Shown piece by piece: positions 46,520 through 55,167 of a stretch of 64,000 nucleotides of DNA. Source of the DNA: Pseudomonadales bacterium (GTDB lineage Bacteria > Pseudomonadota > Gammaproteobacteria > Pseudomonadales > Azotimanducaceae); NCBI GenBank assembly GCA_012103505.1, contig WLWP01000001.1, positions 1,736,001-1,800,000 on the forward strand, read 5' to 3'. A program made the translations under genes and the position numbers. The notes under the pieces were generated by a model. That model had not been told where the DNA came from and searched no databases. It was given only the letters and a program-made list of their open reading frames with translations. Position 1 is the stretch's first letter; each line of letters begins with the position of its first letter.

Positions 46520-47140
46520 ATGAAACTCTACTACTGTAAAACCACCAACCCGCGCAAAGTCTGCGCTTTGGCTAAGTATCTTGAGCTCGATGTTGAGTAC
46601 GAATTTGTCGACTTGTTCAGTCAAGCCCAACATCAGCCGGAGTTCCTGAGCGTCAATCCAAACCGAAAGGTGCCCGTCCTCTTCGACGGCGAAAAGCGTA
46701 TCTTCGAAAGCACCGCGATCATGGCGCACATGGCCATCGTCGCTGATTCCGGCCTTTGGCCCAGTGAAGCCCAAGCCCAAGTTAACGCCCTGCAATGGCT
46801 AACTTGGGACATCGCGCACCTCTCGCGTCACGCGAGTACGCTCTATTTTGAGCAAATAATCAAAGCCAAAGCCGGTATCGGATCGCCGAATCCAGAGGCT
46901 ATTGAAGAAGCCGTGAACTTTTTCCGACAGTTTGCCAAAGTCTTAGATGATCAACTCGATGGCCAAGAGCATGTCTTAGATGCTGGCTTATCCATAGTTG
47001 ATTTCGGGCTCGCGTGCGTCATGACCGTCGCTCGTGAAGAAGGCCTCGAAGCGCTACCAATACAAGAATTTGCCAATATCAGCCAATGGCTGGAGCGAAT
47101 GGACGAAATTCCCGCATGGAGAGCGCCTTGGCCCTCTTGA
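46520..47140 (+). CDS. Glutathione S-transferase family protein
   Basis: The protein of about 206 residues has the thioredoxin-like N-terminal domain MKLYYCKTTNPRKVCALA, with RKVPVLFDGEKRIFESTAIM, the family glutathione-binding and cis-Pro region. An all-helical C-terminal domain follows. I prefer the ATG at 46520, preceded by GGAG; the frame extends to 46508. GSTs conjugate glutathione or isomerise maleyl compounds. It follows the FAD monooxygenase by 76 bases. Confidence 0.88.
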   Translation: MKLYYCKTTNPRKVCALAKYLELDVEYEFVDLFSQAQHQPEFLSVNPNRKVPVLFDGEKRIFESTAIMAHMAIVADSGLWPSEAQAQVNALQWLTWDIAHLSRHASTLYFEQIIKAKAGIGSPNPEAIEEAVNFFRQFAKVLDDQLDGQEHVLDAGLSIVDFGLACVMTVAREEGLEALPIQEFANISQWLERMDEIPAWRAPWPS

Positions 47141-47216
47141 GTTCTTGACGGGACGCAGGTGGGTCCATAAAATGCGCCGCTCTTTCGATGTGTGGTTACC
47201 AACTACACACACCTAC

Positions 47217-47277
<61 letters not shown>

Positions 47278-47292
<15 letters not shown>

Positions 47293-47509
47293 TTTCATGT
47301 TTATATTCCGCCTGACATGTTTTCCGACTAAAGCAAGTTTTCCGTCTAAGCGGGGAGTCTGACACGGATTCTTTTGAGGTTGTTCTCGCCATCCATGGCG
47401 CGACACTTCCAGATCGGAAGGCCCACGGGTCGAATCAACGATCGCCGCTGGTAAGCGGCGCCCTTCAACCCGGCTCGGCGCATACGCCTCTCCCTAGGGG
47501 ACGCCATTT
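47278..47509. repeat. 18-bp direct repeat of the tRNA-Glu 3' end (attachment-site-like)
   Basis: The string CCCTAGGGGACGCCATTT occurs at 47278-47295, inside the 3' end of tRNA-Glu, and again at 47492-47509. Integrative elements that use a tRNA gene leave such a duplication. No integrase was seen in the window and the second copy lies only about 215 bases away, so the element, if any, is not resolved; a decayed second tRNA-Glu is the alternative. Confidence 0.75.
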
Positions 47510-47698
47510 TTTGATTTCCAGCTAGATCCAGTAATGTCCAGCTAGGTCCAATTCAAAGAAATAACTCATTATAAATCAGTTGGTTACGCATGCCCCGCAC
47601 CATGTCGAGTACAAGCTCTTCATCGTTGGTTAGGGATCTAGCTGAGGCGCGGGAGAGTGTGGATAAGGGTGACCACAACATTGCCTGCGCACACTTCC
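47293..47698. other. Non-coding stretch downstream of tRNA-Glu with a perfect hairpin
   Basis: No convincing gene was seen in these 406 bases. They hold the second tRNA 3'-end copy (47492-47509) and a perfect hairpin CGCCGCT-GGTA-AGCGGCG (47443-47460; seven pairs, four-base loop). The hairpin is not followed by a T run, so a terminator is doubtful. The segment around 47425-47435 (CGGGTCGAATC) looks like a degenerate tRNA T-arm. Confidence 0.5.
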
Positions 47699-48172
47699 TT
47701 AAGCTCGGAAACGCCCGACCCGGAGAAAGCGATGACCCGTCTGATTGCCGCGATAAAACTTAACCTCTTCAATCGCTATTTCAGATCCCTCAGCCGAAAG
47801 TGACTCGAGCTTCCACTCAACTGAATATGCGTTGTTAAAAAGCCACTGCTGCACGGATTCTTCGTTCTCATCCACTACGGTCACATAGATTGGCTTGGTG
47901 GTGATGCGTTGTGCGAGCCCACCTTCGAGTGTCTCTTTACACCACCGCACTAACGAGGAATTTGTTTTTCCGATTCCACGGCTAAGAACTAGAGGAGAGT
48001 TTTTAACTCTTGTTGGAACCAGTTGGACAAAGCGATTCTCACCGCCCTCTGATGCAGGCTCAACCGCAACATGACTATGTAGGCCTTCCACATCACGAAA
48101 AGCTATCTCTTCAGATTCGGATCCTATCCGAACGGAGAAATGGAAGGCGGGTACAGGGTAGTGTGATTTCAT
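47699..48172 (-). CDS. Contractile-injection/phage tail tube protein (T4 gp19-like)
   Basis: The 157-residue protein matches the inner-tube proteins of phage tails and extracellular contractile injection systems (PF06841; Afp1/Pvc1-like). It begins YPVPAFHFSVRIGSES, followed by IAFRDVEGL, PLVLSRGIG, then a strand YVTVVDENEES and a C-terminal NNAYSVEWKLESLSAEG, in the usual order. Such proteins polymerise as hexamer rings. No sheath, baseplate or spike gene was seen, so it is an orphan, perhaps a remnant or a reused module. It lies at the 3' end of a minus-strand gene row running toward tRNA-Glu. Confidence 0.8.
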   Translation of the reverse strand: MKSHYPVPAFHFSVRIGSESEEIAFRDVEGLHSHVAVEPASEGGENRFVQLVPTRVKNSPLVLSRGIGKTNSSLVRWCKETLEGGLAQRITTKPIYVTVVDENEESVQQWLFNNAYSVEWKLESLSAEGSEIAIEEVKFYRGNQTGHRFLRVGRFRA

Positions 48173-48211
48173 TGATGAAAAGGCTATCGAAAAAGGGTCT
48201 AGAAACCCAGG

Positions 48212-48529
48212 TCAACATTTCCATAGCAGCAACATTCGCTCACGGCGTTGAGTATTATCGCGGTCGCTGAAAGTATGTACTTCGTGTTCCTTGATCAACG
48301 ATATGTGGCGCTGGTGGAATGGGATTCCGGCATGGTTCGCTTTGGTGACGATTTTTGTAACGCAGCCCGAAACAGAATGAGCCAGTAGTTCGGATGGCCA
48401 AGTGAGTTCGTCTTCGAGTGCAAAGCCAACCGAGAAAGACTGTATTGTTTGCTGAGTGAAGTGTACGACCCGCCTAAGCGCTTCGGCGACCTCCCGGTCG
48501 GTGTAACCCATTTCGCGCCAGTCACGCAC
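48212..48529 (-). CDS. Hypothetical small protein
   Basis: A frame of 105 residues starts with a GTG at 48529 directly after an in-frame stop, and reads RDWREMGYTDREVAEALRR, which has protein-like helical character. No family is recognised and no ribosome-binding site is clear. It sits between the metallopeptidase and the tube-protein genes on the same strand. It could also be a spurious frame or a decayed gene. Confidence 0.35.
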   Translation of the reverse strand: MRDWREMGYTDREVAEALRRVVHFTQQTIQSFSVGFALEDELTWPSELLAHSVSGCVTKIVTKANHAGIPFHQRHISLIKEHEVHTFSDRDNTQRRERMLLLWKC

Positions 48530-48634
48530 GGGTTAGGCCCCTTGTTTACGTTGATGACACGCGATGTACATCGACCACAGTAGAAGCAGCTAACCGTACG
48601 AGCGGTGACAACCACTACCACACCAGCTACACAA

Positions 48635-49867
48635 TTATTGCCACCGCGGATGAACCGGTATTCCGCGCTCTATGGCAACCGCCACCATTGATTGAGCCAT
48701 GCCTCCGTAGTACCCCATTATTTTGTGCGCTAGATCGTATGAGTGCTGAATGCTGGCTTTCGCTGAGTCGGTTTTGACGTAATCCTCGACAAGCCACTTG
48801 AAAAGCGCCTCGAGGCGATCAATCGGAGGTGGGTGCGAATCCTTCGGGGGGCCATTCTCTCTGTGAGTACCTGACAGAATCGAATCAACAGCCCATTGTA
48901 GGTCGCTCAATGCATAGAACATTACGAATATTGGAAATATCACAAACTTGTTCACGTACTCAAAGTCTGTAAAACGCTGCCTATACGCTTCGATGACTAT
49001 GTTCATTGCGAGTTGATCTGACTCTAGCTCGTCAAATCGGCTGAGTTCCGCTTCAATCGCTCTAGCAAACGCTTGGCGTACAGAATCATCCTCTACGATC
49101 TTTGGCATTACGCCTCTTACGACGTGTGCATATTCGTGAGCAACAATGAATTGCTCTATTGATGATAACCACCTACCGGAGATCACAACGCTATCAGGTG
49201 AGACAAGATATCTTGGTGCGGCGTTTGGGTCACCGTTAGCCACATAAGACTGAATCAGCTCGGCATATCTTGTCACCACCGCCTGAGGATCTTTCATGAT
49301 CTCCCGTTCCACAAGAGCGATATCGTTGAGGTAGTCTGGCTCGGAGTTATCCGGGCGCCGAAAACACGGGACAGCATTAGTGACTGCTTTTGCTAAGAGA
49401 TTTGCAAAAGTTGGAAGGCCCGAATCCACTACGATGTATCGCTCTCGCGAATCAGCCGTATCGTCTACAGGCAGCACTTTCGCGTTGATTGACCCTGTCG
49501 GAAACGTGCCTATGACGAGGGTTTGATCCGTAGAATGCCCCATACGTTCAGCTGCCTCGGCGACGAACTCGAGGTCTCGGTTCAGTACGTCAGCAAAGAT
49601 GTCAAGGAGCTCATACTCGCGTTGATTCTCGAACAGGAAAATGATCCGTTCTCGCCGCTTGCCAAGCTCCTGCAGTGAAAACTCTAGGTACTCGATATCT
49701 AACGGGTTGTCGGTTTGATCTAGTTGTACGACAAGTTTTTGCCGAATCTGATCATTCGAATCCAGCCAGGCATCCAGCTCCATCTCTGGTGGGTTATCTA
49801 ATTTGCGGTAGGCTCTCGCCTGCGCGGCATGGAATCGAGCTCTACTCGCGCTCATCCGTGAGCTCAC
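48635..49867 (-). CDS. Zinc metallopeptidase-like protein (HEYAH motif)
   Basis: The 410-residue protein has the zinc-binding motif FIVAHEYAHVV (HEYAH at about 244-248) and, about 35 residues later, FDELESDQLA, the usual third-ligand block of gluzincin peptidases (compare E-x-AD in M48-like enzymes). The N-terminal 100 residues are helical and a hydrophobic segment (FVIFPIFVMFYAL) follows the active site. The start GTG overlaps the stop of the upstream one-TM protein by four bases (GTGA). It may be an island toxin or a housekeeping-like peptidase; the neighbours suggest the first, which is an inference. Confidence 0.7.
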   Translation of the reverse strand: MSSRMSASRARFHAAQARAYRKLDNPPEMELDAWLDSNDQIRQKLVVQLDQTDNPLDIEYLEFSLQELGKRRERIIFLFENQREYELLDIFADVLNRDLEFVAEAAERMGHSTDQTLVIGTFPTGSINAKVLPVDDTADSRERYIVVDSGLPTFANLLAKAVTNAVPCFRRPDNSEPDYLNDIALVEREIMKDPQAVVTRYAELIQSYVANGDPNAAPRYLVSPDSVVISGRWLSSIEQFIVAHEYAHVVRGVMPKIVEDDSVRQAFARAIEAELSRFDELESDQLAMNIVIEAYRQRFTDFEYVNKFVIFPIFVMFYALSDLQWAVDSILSGTHRENGPPKDSHPPPIDRLEALFKWLVEDYVKTDSAKASIQHSYDLAHKIMGYYGGMAQSMVAVAIERGIPVHPRWQ

Positions 49868-50286
49868 TTATCTGCTTTGGTCGCTTTAAAGCCGGACTCA
49901 ACAACCTTTCCTAACAGCTCTGCTAAAGCCCCTGCCGTAAGACCTTCTCTAAACTCTTCGTTTCCATCATTGTCAATGATCAAAACGCTTCCACGCGGCA
50001 GCTCTAGATTTTTTTGGACGACTGGGGGGATCTTCCTCAAATCTATGAGAACGCCCCGGTGAAAAGCCTTATGGAGAAATGTAACAACCAATGCGAGAGC
50101 AGCCGCCGAAGCCGTACCTACGGTAAGTAAAAGAGCAATCGAAACAGGGTCTGCAAACCCTTGAGATTTCCCCCATTTCGTTACTTCTGCATCAGCTCCG
50201 TTCTCTTTAAGTTCCCCGAGTAGTTCTTGAGCGTCGTCTTTATCAAAGATATCGATCGGCTCGAATTCGATATTGAAATTATCCAT
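49864..50286 (-). CDS. One-TM protein, possibly an effector-associated component
   Basis: The 140-residue protein has a short acidic N-terminus (residues about 1-35, IEFEPIDIFDKDDA), one membrane helix (about 48-71, SIALLLTVGTASAAALALVV) and a C-terminal soluble part with VLIIDNDGNEEF. The arrangement of a small ferredoxin-like head, one helix and a soluble tail recalls the EACC1-type proteins described in bacterial conflict systems, but I cannot confirm this. It is coupled to the metallopeptidase gene, so the two may be a secretion- or toxin-like pair. Confidence 0.6.
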   Translation of the reverse strand: MDNFNIEFEPIDIFDKDDAQELLGELKENGADAEVTKWGKSQGFADPVSIALLLTVGTASAAALALVVTFLHKAFHRGVLIDLRKIPPVVQKNLELPRGSVLIIDNDGNEEFREGLTAGALAELLGKVVESGFKATKADK

Positions 50287-50411
50287 ATATATCTCTCCTT
50301 TGTAATTTGAGGCTGGGTTTAGTTATTCAAAAGAAATGTCCTTGCGATGAAATAGCCTTCTGAGGCTACTACTTCCCAACACCTGACTAAACCACTTCCT
50401 TAAATGGACGG

Positions 50412-51567
50412 TTAGTTCACTTGTATGAACGTAGGCGTTGGTTGATCGGATTTTTTCTTGTGCAGATTTGTGAGCTGTTGGATCAAGCTAACCATCTGCA
50501 TGGACCGATGACTTAGTCCGGAAATTGTTGGTATACGATAGTCATTTGAGCCATAGGACGCATGAAGTTCTGACGGGTCTCTTGACCAAAACGATTGACG
50601 AATACCACTCTTTTCTTCGAGTCGAAACAACGGGTCGGAAGAACCGATGCAGATCTCACTCGTTTGGCATGCTGTTTCTCTGGGATTCACTGTATCCACA
50701 TGACGCAAGTATTCGCCTAGATAGAAAATGACTCCATCGACACTACGACTACCAAAGCGGATCTGCCAACACGGTGCGGCTGATGTAATTTTGTTGAGCT
50801 CGAACGTTTGAGTATTGATCGAGGCTAGACTTTGCGTCGTTGCTCCGCATTGCTTTTCCTGCTTAAGCAATGAAACGTAACCACTCTTAGTCCCGCTCGA
50901 CGCAACAGGAAAAAGCGTTAAATCCTTCGAATCTACGTGAGACAGGTTCAGAGGCGCCGTAAACGCCATCTCCAGCCATGGTGAAATCAATATCGCTAAC
51001 AAGCACCCGCCAAGCAGATCCCGTCCTATGATCATTGTCTAACCTCAAAACCGCGCCATCAGAAAAAACAAAGTCGAGCGATTCGAACATAACATGCGCA
51101 ACAAGCTCCGGGTTCCAACCTTGATCCAGATAAGTCGCGATCACACTCGCCTCGATAGGACTTAGGATTCCCCGATAAAATTCCTCCGACTCCAAAATGG
51201 AAACGGTAAAGTTGGGATTCGTCGTTACACTTGTGGATAGTTTGGGCGCATAAGAATCTGCCCTTGGTGTTCGCACATTCGTGACACCCACGGCACTTTC
51301 TATGCGCTTGGTTACCGCGTCGATTGGAAGAGCGGCAGATAACTCAGCGCTTCCGGTGATCTTTAGATTTCCTTGGATCTGTGAGATCGAAGTGAAGTGT
51401 CTAGGCAACCATTTCTTTGCCCTAACAACGTTCAGCAGAGCAATCTCGTTCGACATTTGCTCAATCGCTTGATTGTAGTCCACAGAGTCGCGCGGAACGG
51501 TCGGTATATGGAACGTTGAACACCCTGCGCAAACGAGCACAAAGCCAAGTGAAACAAGTCTTATCAT
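50412..51567 (-). pseudogene. Putative lipoprotein gene split by a frameshift at an A5/T5 run
   Basis: Two minus-strand frames overlap (51567 to 50887 and 51035 to 50412). The first starts with a lipoprotein signal (RLVSLGFVLVCAGC) and continues IALLNVVRAKKWLPRHFTS, and the second completes it as YVSLLKQEKQCG through CWQIRFGSRSVDGVIFYLGEYL, in the order I associate with one family of about 380 residues. A run of five A on the plus strand (50910-50914, T5 in the mRNA) is the simplest switch point: with four, the frame reads FEGFNAFPVASSG. I therefore treat the two as one gene with one extra base. Function is unknown. Confidence 0.6.
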
Positions 51568-51727
51568 TTTGAAGTCCTCCCCAATCTATCGTATGAGTTT
51601 TCTCTACCTACTTGCGTCGGCTACATGACACTAACGAGAGATTTCCACTATTTGTTCACCTTCTGGAGGTGGAGTGAAATAGATATAACCTGTTGGTCTA
51701 GGTCCAACGCAAAGGGGAGGAAGACCA

Positions 51728-52176
51728 ATGCCTTATCAAATCGTGGAGGGTCGCGTTAGATTGCATTATCGCGAGAGAGACTCTGTCCTGCGCATGGTCG
51801 GTATTGCGCTCCTTGCTTGGTTCCTCATGACGAGTCAGAGCCAGGCCTATCCGGGTGATGTGTTTGCGTCTAAACAACCCGCGCCGAAGACGCCAACTCA
51901 ACCCTCCTTGACGGTCGACTTGGGGCAATACGATCTTGCATCGATCACCGGAGGAGCCGAGTACAGCATCCCAATGTAGATGCCTGGCGGGGGAAAAGGT
52001 ATGCAGCCCACATTGGCCCTTACCTATTCCTCCCAATCACACGTACGCGGGGGGGGGGATCGCCAAACGATAAGGGAGAGAATGATCTGTTTCATGCCAT
52101 TGCCTTGGTAGTGGGTGAACGCCTGAACATCGCAAGTGTGCGAACGATCATGCCTGCTACCGTTAACGATGCCTAG
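51728..52176 (+). pseudogene. Remnant of an SpvB/RHS-type toxin-component gene with internal stop and G10 tract
   Basis: The N-terminal part (strong GGAGG ribosome-binding site, ATG at 51728) has a signal-like segment and then ITGGAEYSIPM, a TAG at 51977-51979, and GMQPTLALTYSSQS. This matches the N-terminus of SpvB-type proteins (Tc toxin B / RHS). Ten G follow (52049-52058). Beyond them, one frame reads SPNDKGENDLFHAIALVVGE to a TAG at 52176, which looks like coding sequence from another part or another protein. The gene is therefore broken at least twice, with the middle lost. It supports the view that this block once carried toxin genes. Confidence 0.65.
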
Positions 52177-52351
52177 AAAACGTGTGAAGTCGGCTGATCA
52201 AAAGTATCGGTTCTAAAACAAAATCGTAGAAATAGATGATCATAAATACGTAGAAACCCGATTTGTGAATCCATTTCCAAACCCTGGTCCAGCTATCCTC
52301 ACCGCTATAAGAAGAAATGGAACCCCTGTTTAGTTTAGGGTGAGCGCGCAT

Positions 52352-53434
52352 TCATGCCTCGTCTGAAAGCGCTAAATATGGGGTACGACGCGCAACATCA
52401 GAATCGAGAATCGTTACGCGTTCCATCAATCGTCGGTGCGGCCAAAAATCAGCGGTGGCGCAGTGTTGGACTGCACGATTGTCCCACATCGCTACAGAGC
52501 CAACCCCCCAACGAAATCGACAGGTCACTTCTGGGCGGCCTATATTAGCGAAGAGCTCCTGTAATAGACTCTGGGTCTGTATGTCATCAAGGCCATGCTC
52601 GTCCGCAAACCTACGAGTGAAGACTCGGTTTACGAAAAGGACTGTACGCCCAGTTTCAGGATGAGTGCGCGCGACCGGGTGGACTGCCTCCGGTATATGT
52701 CCATCCATGGCGTGGTGTGGCTGACCGATGTGGACCGCTTGCATCGTCTTAATGCGTGCTTTGGTTTCGCGACTGACGCCCTCCCAAAGCCCGTAGCCAT
52801 CACAAAAGTTAGTGTCACCACCAACCGGTGGCGCTTCACGACAAATCAGAATCGAACCCATCGGCGGACGCGATGACCAGGTCGCATCGCTGTGCCACTC
52901 GGAAGCTGCACCCGGGTGTTTTTCTCCCGACTGAATGGGCAGAATATCTGGATAGCCATCAGGTGTACGCGGACCACTCGGCACGTGATCACGCTCGCCG
53001 TGATGGGCGCCAAGCTCGCCAAAGCACTCAGCAAATCGAATGAGGCCATCCCGAGTCAAATGTTGTTGCTCTCGAAACATGACGACACGACGCTCAAGCC
53101 AAATTTCACGTAGGAATTCAACGATTTCGGGATGCCGTATATCGCGATCGAGGTCAATGCCATGAACCACAGTACCGAGACTTGGTGATAAGGGCTCTAA
53201 CTTAAGATCAATCCCACAAACCGACTCGGTTTTGTAACTCGTTGGTGTGAGGTGACCAATCACCAGATCAGCATCCTGATCTCTTATACCGTTTGCAACG
53301 GTCTGACGATCACTCTGATCCGGGTAGCGCGCCGCAGCCACCATGCCCATCGGTGTCGAGCGAGACAGTCTCTTTGGCTTTTTTTCTTCGGAAGTTTCGT
53401 CGAGTGTTTCGTCGGAAGTTTGTTCCACAGTCAT
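52352..53434 (-). CDS. TauD/TfdA family Fe(II)/2-oxoglutarate-dependent dioxygenase
   Basis: The 360-residue protein has a TauD-type core: His181 and Asp183 in EWHSDATW and a distal His324 in WDNRAVQHCA, followed by RRLMERVT. It is longer than usual because of an N-terminal region of about 75 residues rich in acidic residues and EEKKPKRLS, which may be flexible. The ATG at 53434, preceded by AGGGGAT, is chosen; the frame extends to 53470. It oxidises an unknown substrate. It is divergent from the esterase gene, with no sulfonate transporter nearby. Confidence 0.9.
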   Translation of the reverse strand: MTVEQTSDETLDETSEEKKPKRLSRSTPMGMVAAARYPDQSDRQTVANGIRDQDADLVIGHLTPTSYKTESVCGIDLKLEPLSPSLGTVVHGIDLDRDIRHPEIVEFLREIWLERRVVMFREQQHLTRDGLIRFAECFGELGAHHGERDHVPSGPRTPDGYPDILPIQSGEKHPGAASEWHSDATWSSRPPMGSILICREAPPVGGDTNFCDGYGLWEGVSRETKARIKTMQAVHIGQPHHAMDGHIPEAVHPVARTHPETGRTVLFVNRVFTRRFADEHGLDDIQTQSLLQELFANIGRPEVTCRFRWGVGSVAMWDNRAVQHCATADFWPHRRLMERVTILDSDVARRTPYLALSDEA

Positions 53435-53571
53435 CGCATCCCCTAATCGAAAAGATTCGCCAACGGACAATCATTGCTAGCCAACTATATCGCGCCATCT
53501 ACAAAATTCCACGCCCTACAGCCACCGCCACAACTTGGTGTATGGTTCTTCTTTCCAAATCGCTGAATCGA

Positions 53572-54639
53572 ATGAAATCTACAGCCAATTCTTACAACGC
53601 GGCACCTACTTATTGCTGCCTCATCATCTCCCTATTGCTTCTTTCGTGCTCCGATGCCACCGAACTCCTGGAAAACAACGACCCTAGCAAATACACCGTC
53701 GTTGAAGATTTATTGTGGGCATCGCCTGGGGACTTCGATCTCACTATGGATATATACACGCCTAACACAAGCACCAACGGTCCTTCTCCGGTACTCGTTA
53801 TGTTCCATGGAGGTGGCTGGCTAATTAACGACAAATCAATCATGGATCAAACCGCCAAGTACTTAGCTACAAATAGTCGATACGTTGTCTGCAACGTTAA
53901 CTACCGGTTACTTGGGGACGACGACAATACCGTGATGCTCAACGAGATTGTCGAAGATGCTTTCGGTGCCGTCTTGTGGGTCCAAGAGAATATCGGACGC
54001 TACGGTGGTGATGTTAACAGGGTTGCTGTAACCGGAGACAGCGCAGGTGGCCATCTGTCTGCCATGATCGTCAATATGGGTGACCGGTTAGGATCAGAAG
54101 GTTTTGAGGGCAATCAACTCGTATTCAACCCAACCTACTTACCGCATGGGATGACCGCCGAAAATGTGGCGCAGAGCGGAGGTCTCAATGTCCAAGCAGC
54201 CATTCTTAGCTATGGAGCTTACGATATTTACCAAGGTGCCTTGCTGGGCTTTGAAGAAATCACGAATCCTTTCTGGCTTATGGGTGGATCGTGGCCACGA
54301 GGCATATTCGGGGATCAAATCAATGCCAGAGACAATCCAGAGTTTTATCAGGCCGTGTCTCCATCCCACAACATCCCAGATGCGAAGCAGCGACGCTTAC
54401 CGCCACAGCTATTGACCGTAGGCAGCGCTGACACCCTCGTGACGCCAGCATCAGTAATAACTTATATGACAGCTCTGCAGTCCGCTGGTCACCCAACTCA
54501 GTATTGGGAGCATGAAGGTAGGCCGCATGCGTTTTTGGATTCAGGATCTAACGCGATGCTTGGGATCAGTTTTGAAGCCGACGCACCGCCTGCACTTGAA
54601 GTCATGATTAACTTCCTCGACGCGCTTTTCTATGGTTAA
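53572..54639 (+). CDS. Alpha/beta hydrolase (esterase/HSL-like), probable lipoprotein
   Basis: The 355-residue protein begins with a lipoprotein signal (LIISLLLLSC) and has the HSL/carboxylesterase oxyanion motif FHGGGW, the nucleophile elbow GDSAGG, an acid in SADTLV and a final His in EGRPHAFLD. These suit a periplasmic or outer-membrane-anchored esterase for small acyl esters. The start at 53572 (ATG) is chosen for the signal peptide; the frame extends upstream over the divergent dioxygenase gene, which is unlikely to be coding. It precedes a small DUF6152 gene. Confidence 0.87.
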   Translation: MKSTANSYNAAPTYCCLIISLLLLSCSDATELLENNDPSKYTVVEDLLWASPGDFDLTMDIYTPNTSTNGPSPVLVMFHGGGWLINDKSIMDQTAKYLATNSRYVVCNVNYRLLGDDDNTVMLNEIVEDAFGAVLWVQENIGRYGGDVNRVAVTGDSAGGHLSAMIVNMGDRLGSEGFEGNQLVFNPTYLPHGMTAENVAQSGGLNVQAAILSYGAYDIYQGALLGFEEITNPFWLMGGSWPRGIFGDQINARDNPEFYQAVSPSHNIPDAKQRRLPPQLLTVGSADTLVTPASVITYMTALQSAGHPTQYWEHEGRPHAFLDSGSNAMLGISFEADAPPALEVMINFLDALFYG

Positions 54640-54694
54640 TTAGCTCAATGCCCAAATCACTCCATCGGCGATGCCGCCAGGTCCGGAAAAATCC

Positions 54695-55069
54695 GTGAGG
54701 AAGCTGACACGTATATGTTCTTACCTTGGCTTAGTCCTCTTGGCGAGCGGTGGGAATGCAGTCGAAGACGGTGGAGGTGCGAACTTGATTTACGATATGG
54801 ATCAACCAATTTCTCTGACCGGCACCGTCACAGGGTACAAAGCAAAGGACCCTCACTCAGAACTCTACGTCGAAGTGAAGCAAGAGGGGCATATCAAACA
54901 GTGGACGATACTAGGCGGTGCTGCAGGTGGAATCGCGCGGGCTGGTCTTACAAACGCCTATCTCACCAGCAAGCCCACTGTCACGGTCACTGTTTTCCAA
55001 TCACGGGATGGAGCGTGCAGGCCAAGGTGCGTGGGTCTAGGTAGGGACTTCAAATTCGATCGAGAATAA
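54695..55069 (+). CDS. DUF6152 family exported protein
   Basis: The protein of about 124 residues has a signal peptide (ICSYLGLVLLASGG) and the DUF6152 pattern: YDMDQPISLTGTVTGYKAKDPHSELYVEV followed by a C-terminal TVTVFQSRDG. I prefer the GTG at 54695, as the upstream ATG (54671) has no ribosome-binding site. Function is unknown; members are common in Proteobacteria that handle organic solutes. Confidence 0.8.
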   Translation: MRKLTRICSYLGLVLLASGGNAVEDGGGANLIYDMDQPISLTGTVTGYKAKDPHSELYVEVKQEGHIKQWTILGGAAGGIARAGLTNAYLTSKPTVTVTVFQSRDGACRPRCVGLGRDFKFDRE

Positions 55070-55132
55070 CTCTCTATCTTATTGAATATATTCATAAATT
55101 ATCGGCGCAAACTCTCTGCTCAACGAACGATC

Positions 55133-55157
55133 GTGGTGTCTGCGGCGCAGACACCAC
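55133..55157. terminator. Perfect 11-bp inverted repeat between convergent genes
   Basis: GTGGTGTCTGC and its complement flank a three-base loop. It lies between the stops of the DUF6152 gene (55069) and the TonB receptor gene (55168). A strong T run is lacking on both sides, so termination is likely but not certain. Confidence 0.65.
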
Positions 55158-55167
55158 GCGTGATTTC

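Noticed and set aside
47425-47515. A second tRNA gene downstream of tRNA-Glu
   Set aside because: Only T-arm-like and 3'-end-like strings are present; no cloverleaf with an acceptor stem and anticodon arm can be drawn.
48295-48621. Minus-strand frame of 108 residues beside the small protein at 48212-48529
   Set aside because: It overlaps the better-supported frame and its wording (Ser, Arg, Tyr-rich) looks like a shadow.
51977-51979. TAG in the SpvB-like fragment read as pyrrolysine or suppressed
   Set aside because: The gene is also broken at the G10 run and lacks its main body, so decay is simpler.
52163-52351. Minus-strand frame of 62 residues with a hydrophobic stretch downstream of the TauD-like gene
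   Set aside because: It is AT-rich and may look like a membrane peptide by chance; no ribosome-binding site or homologue is known, and it overlaps the SpvB remnant end.
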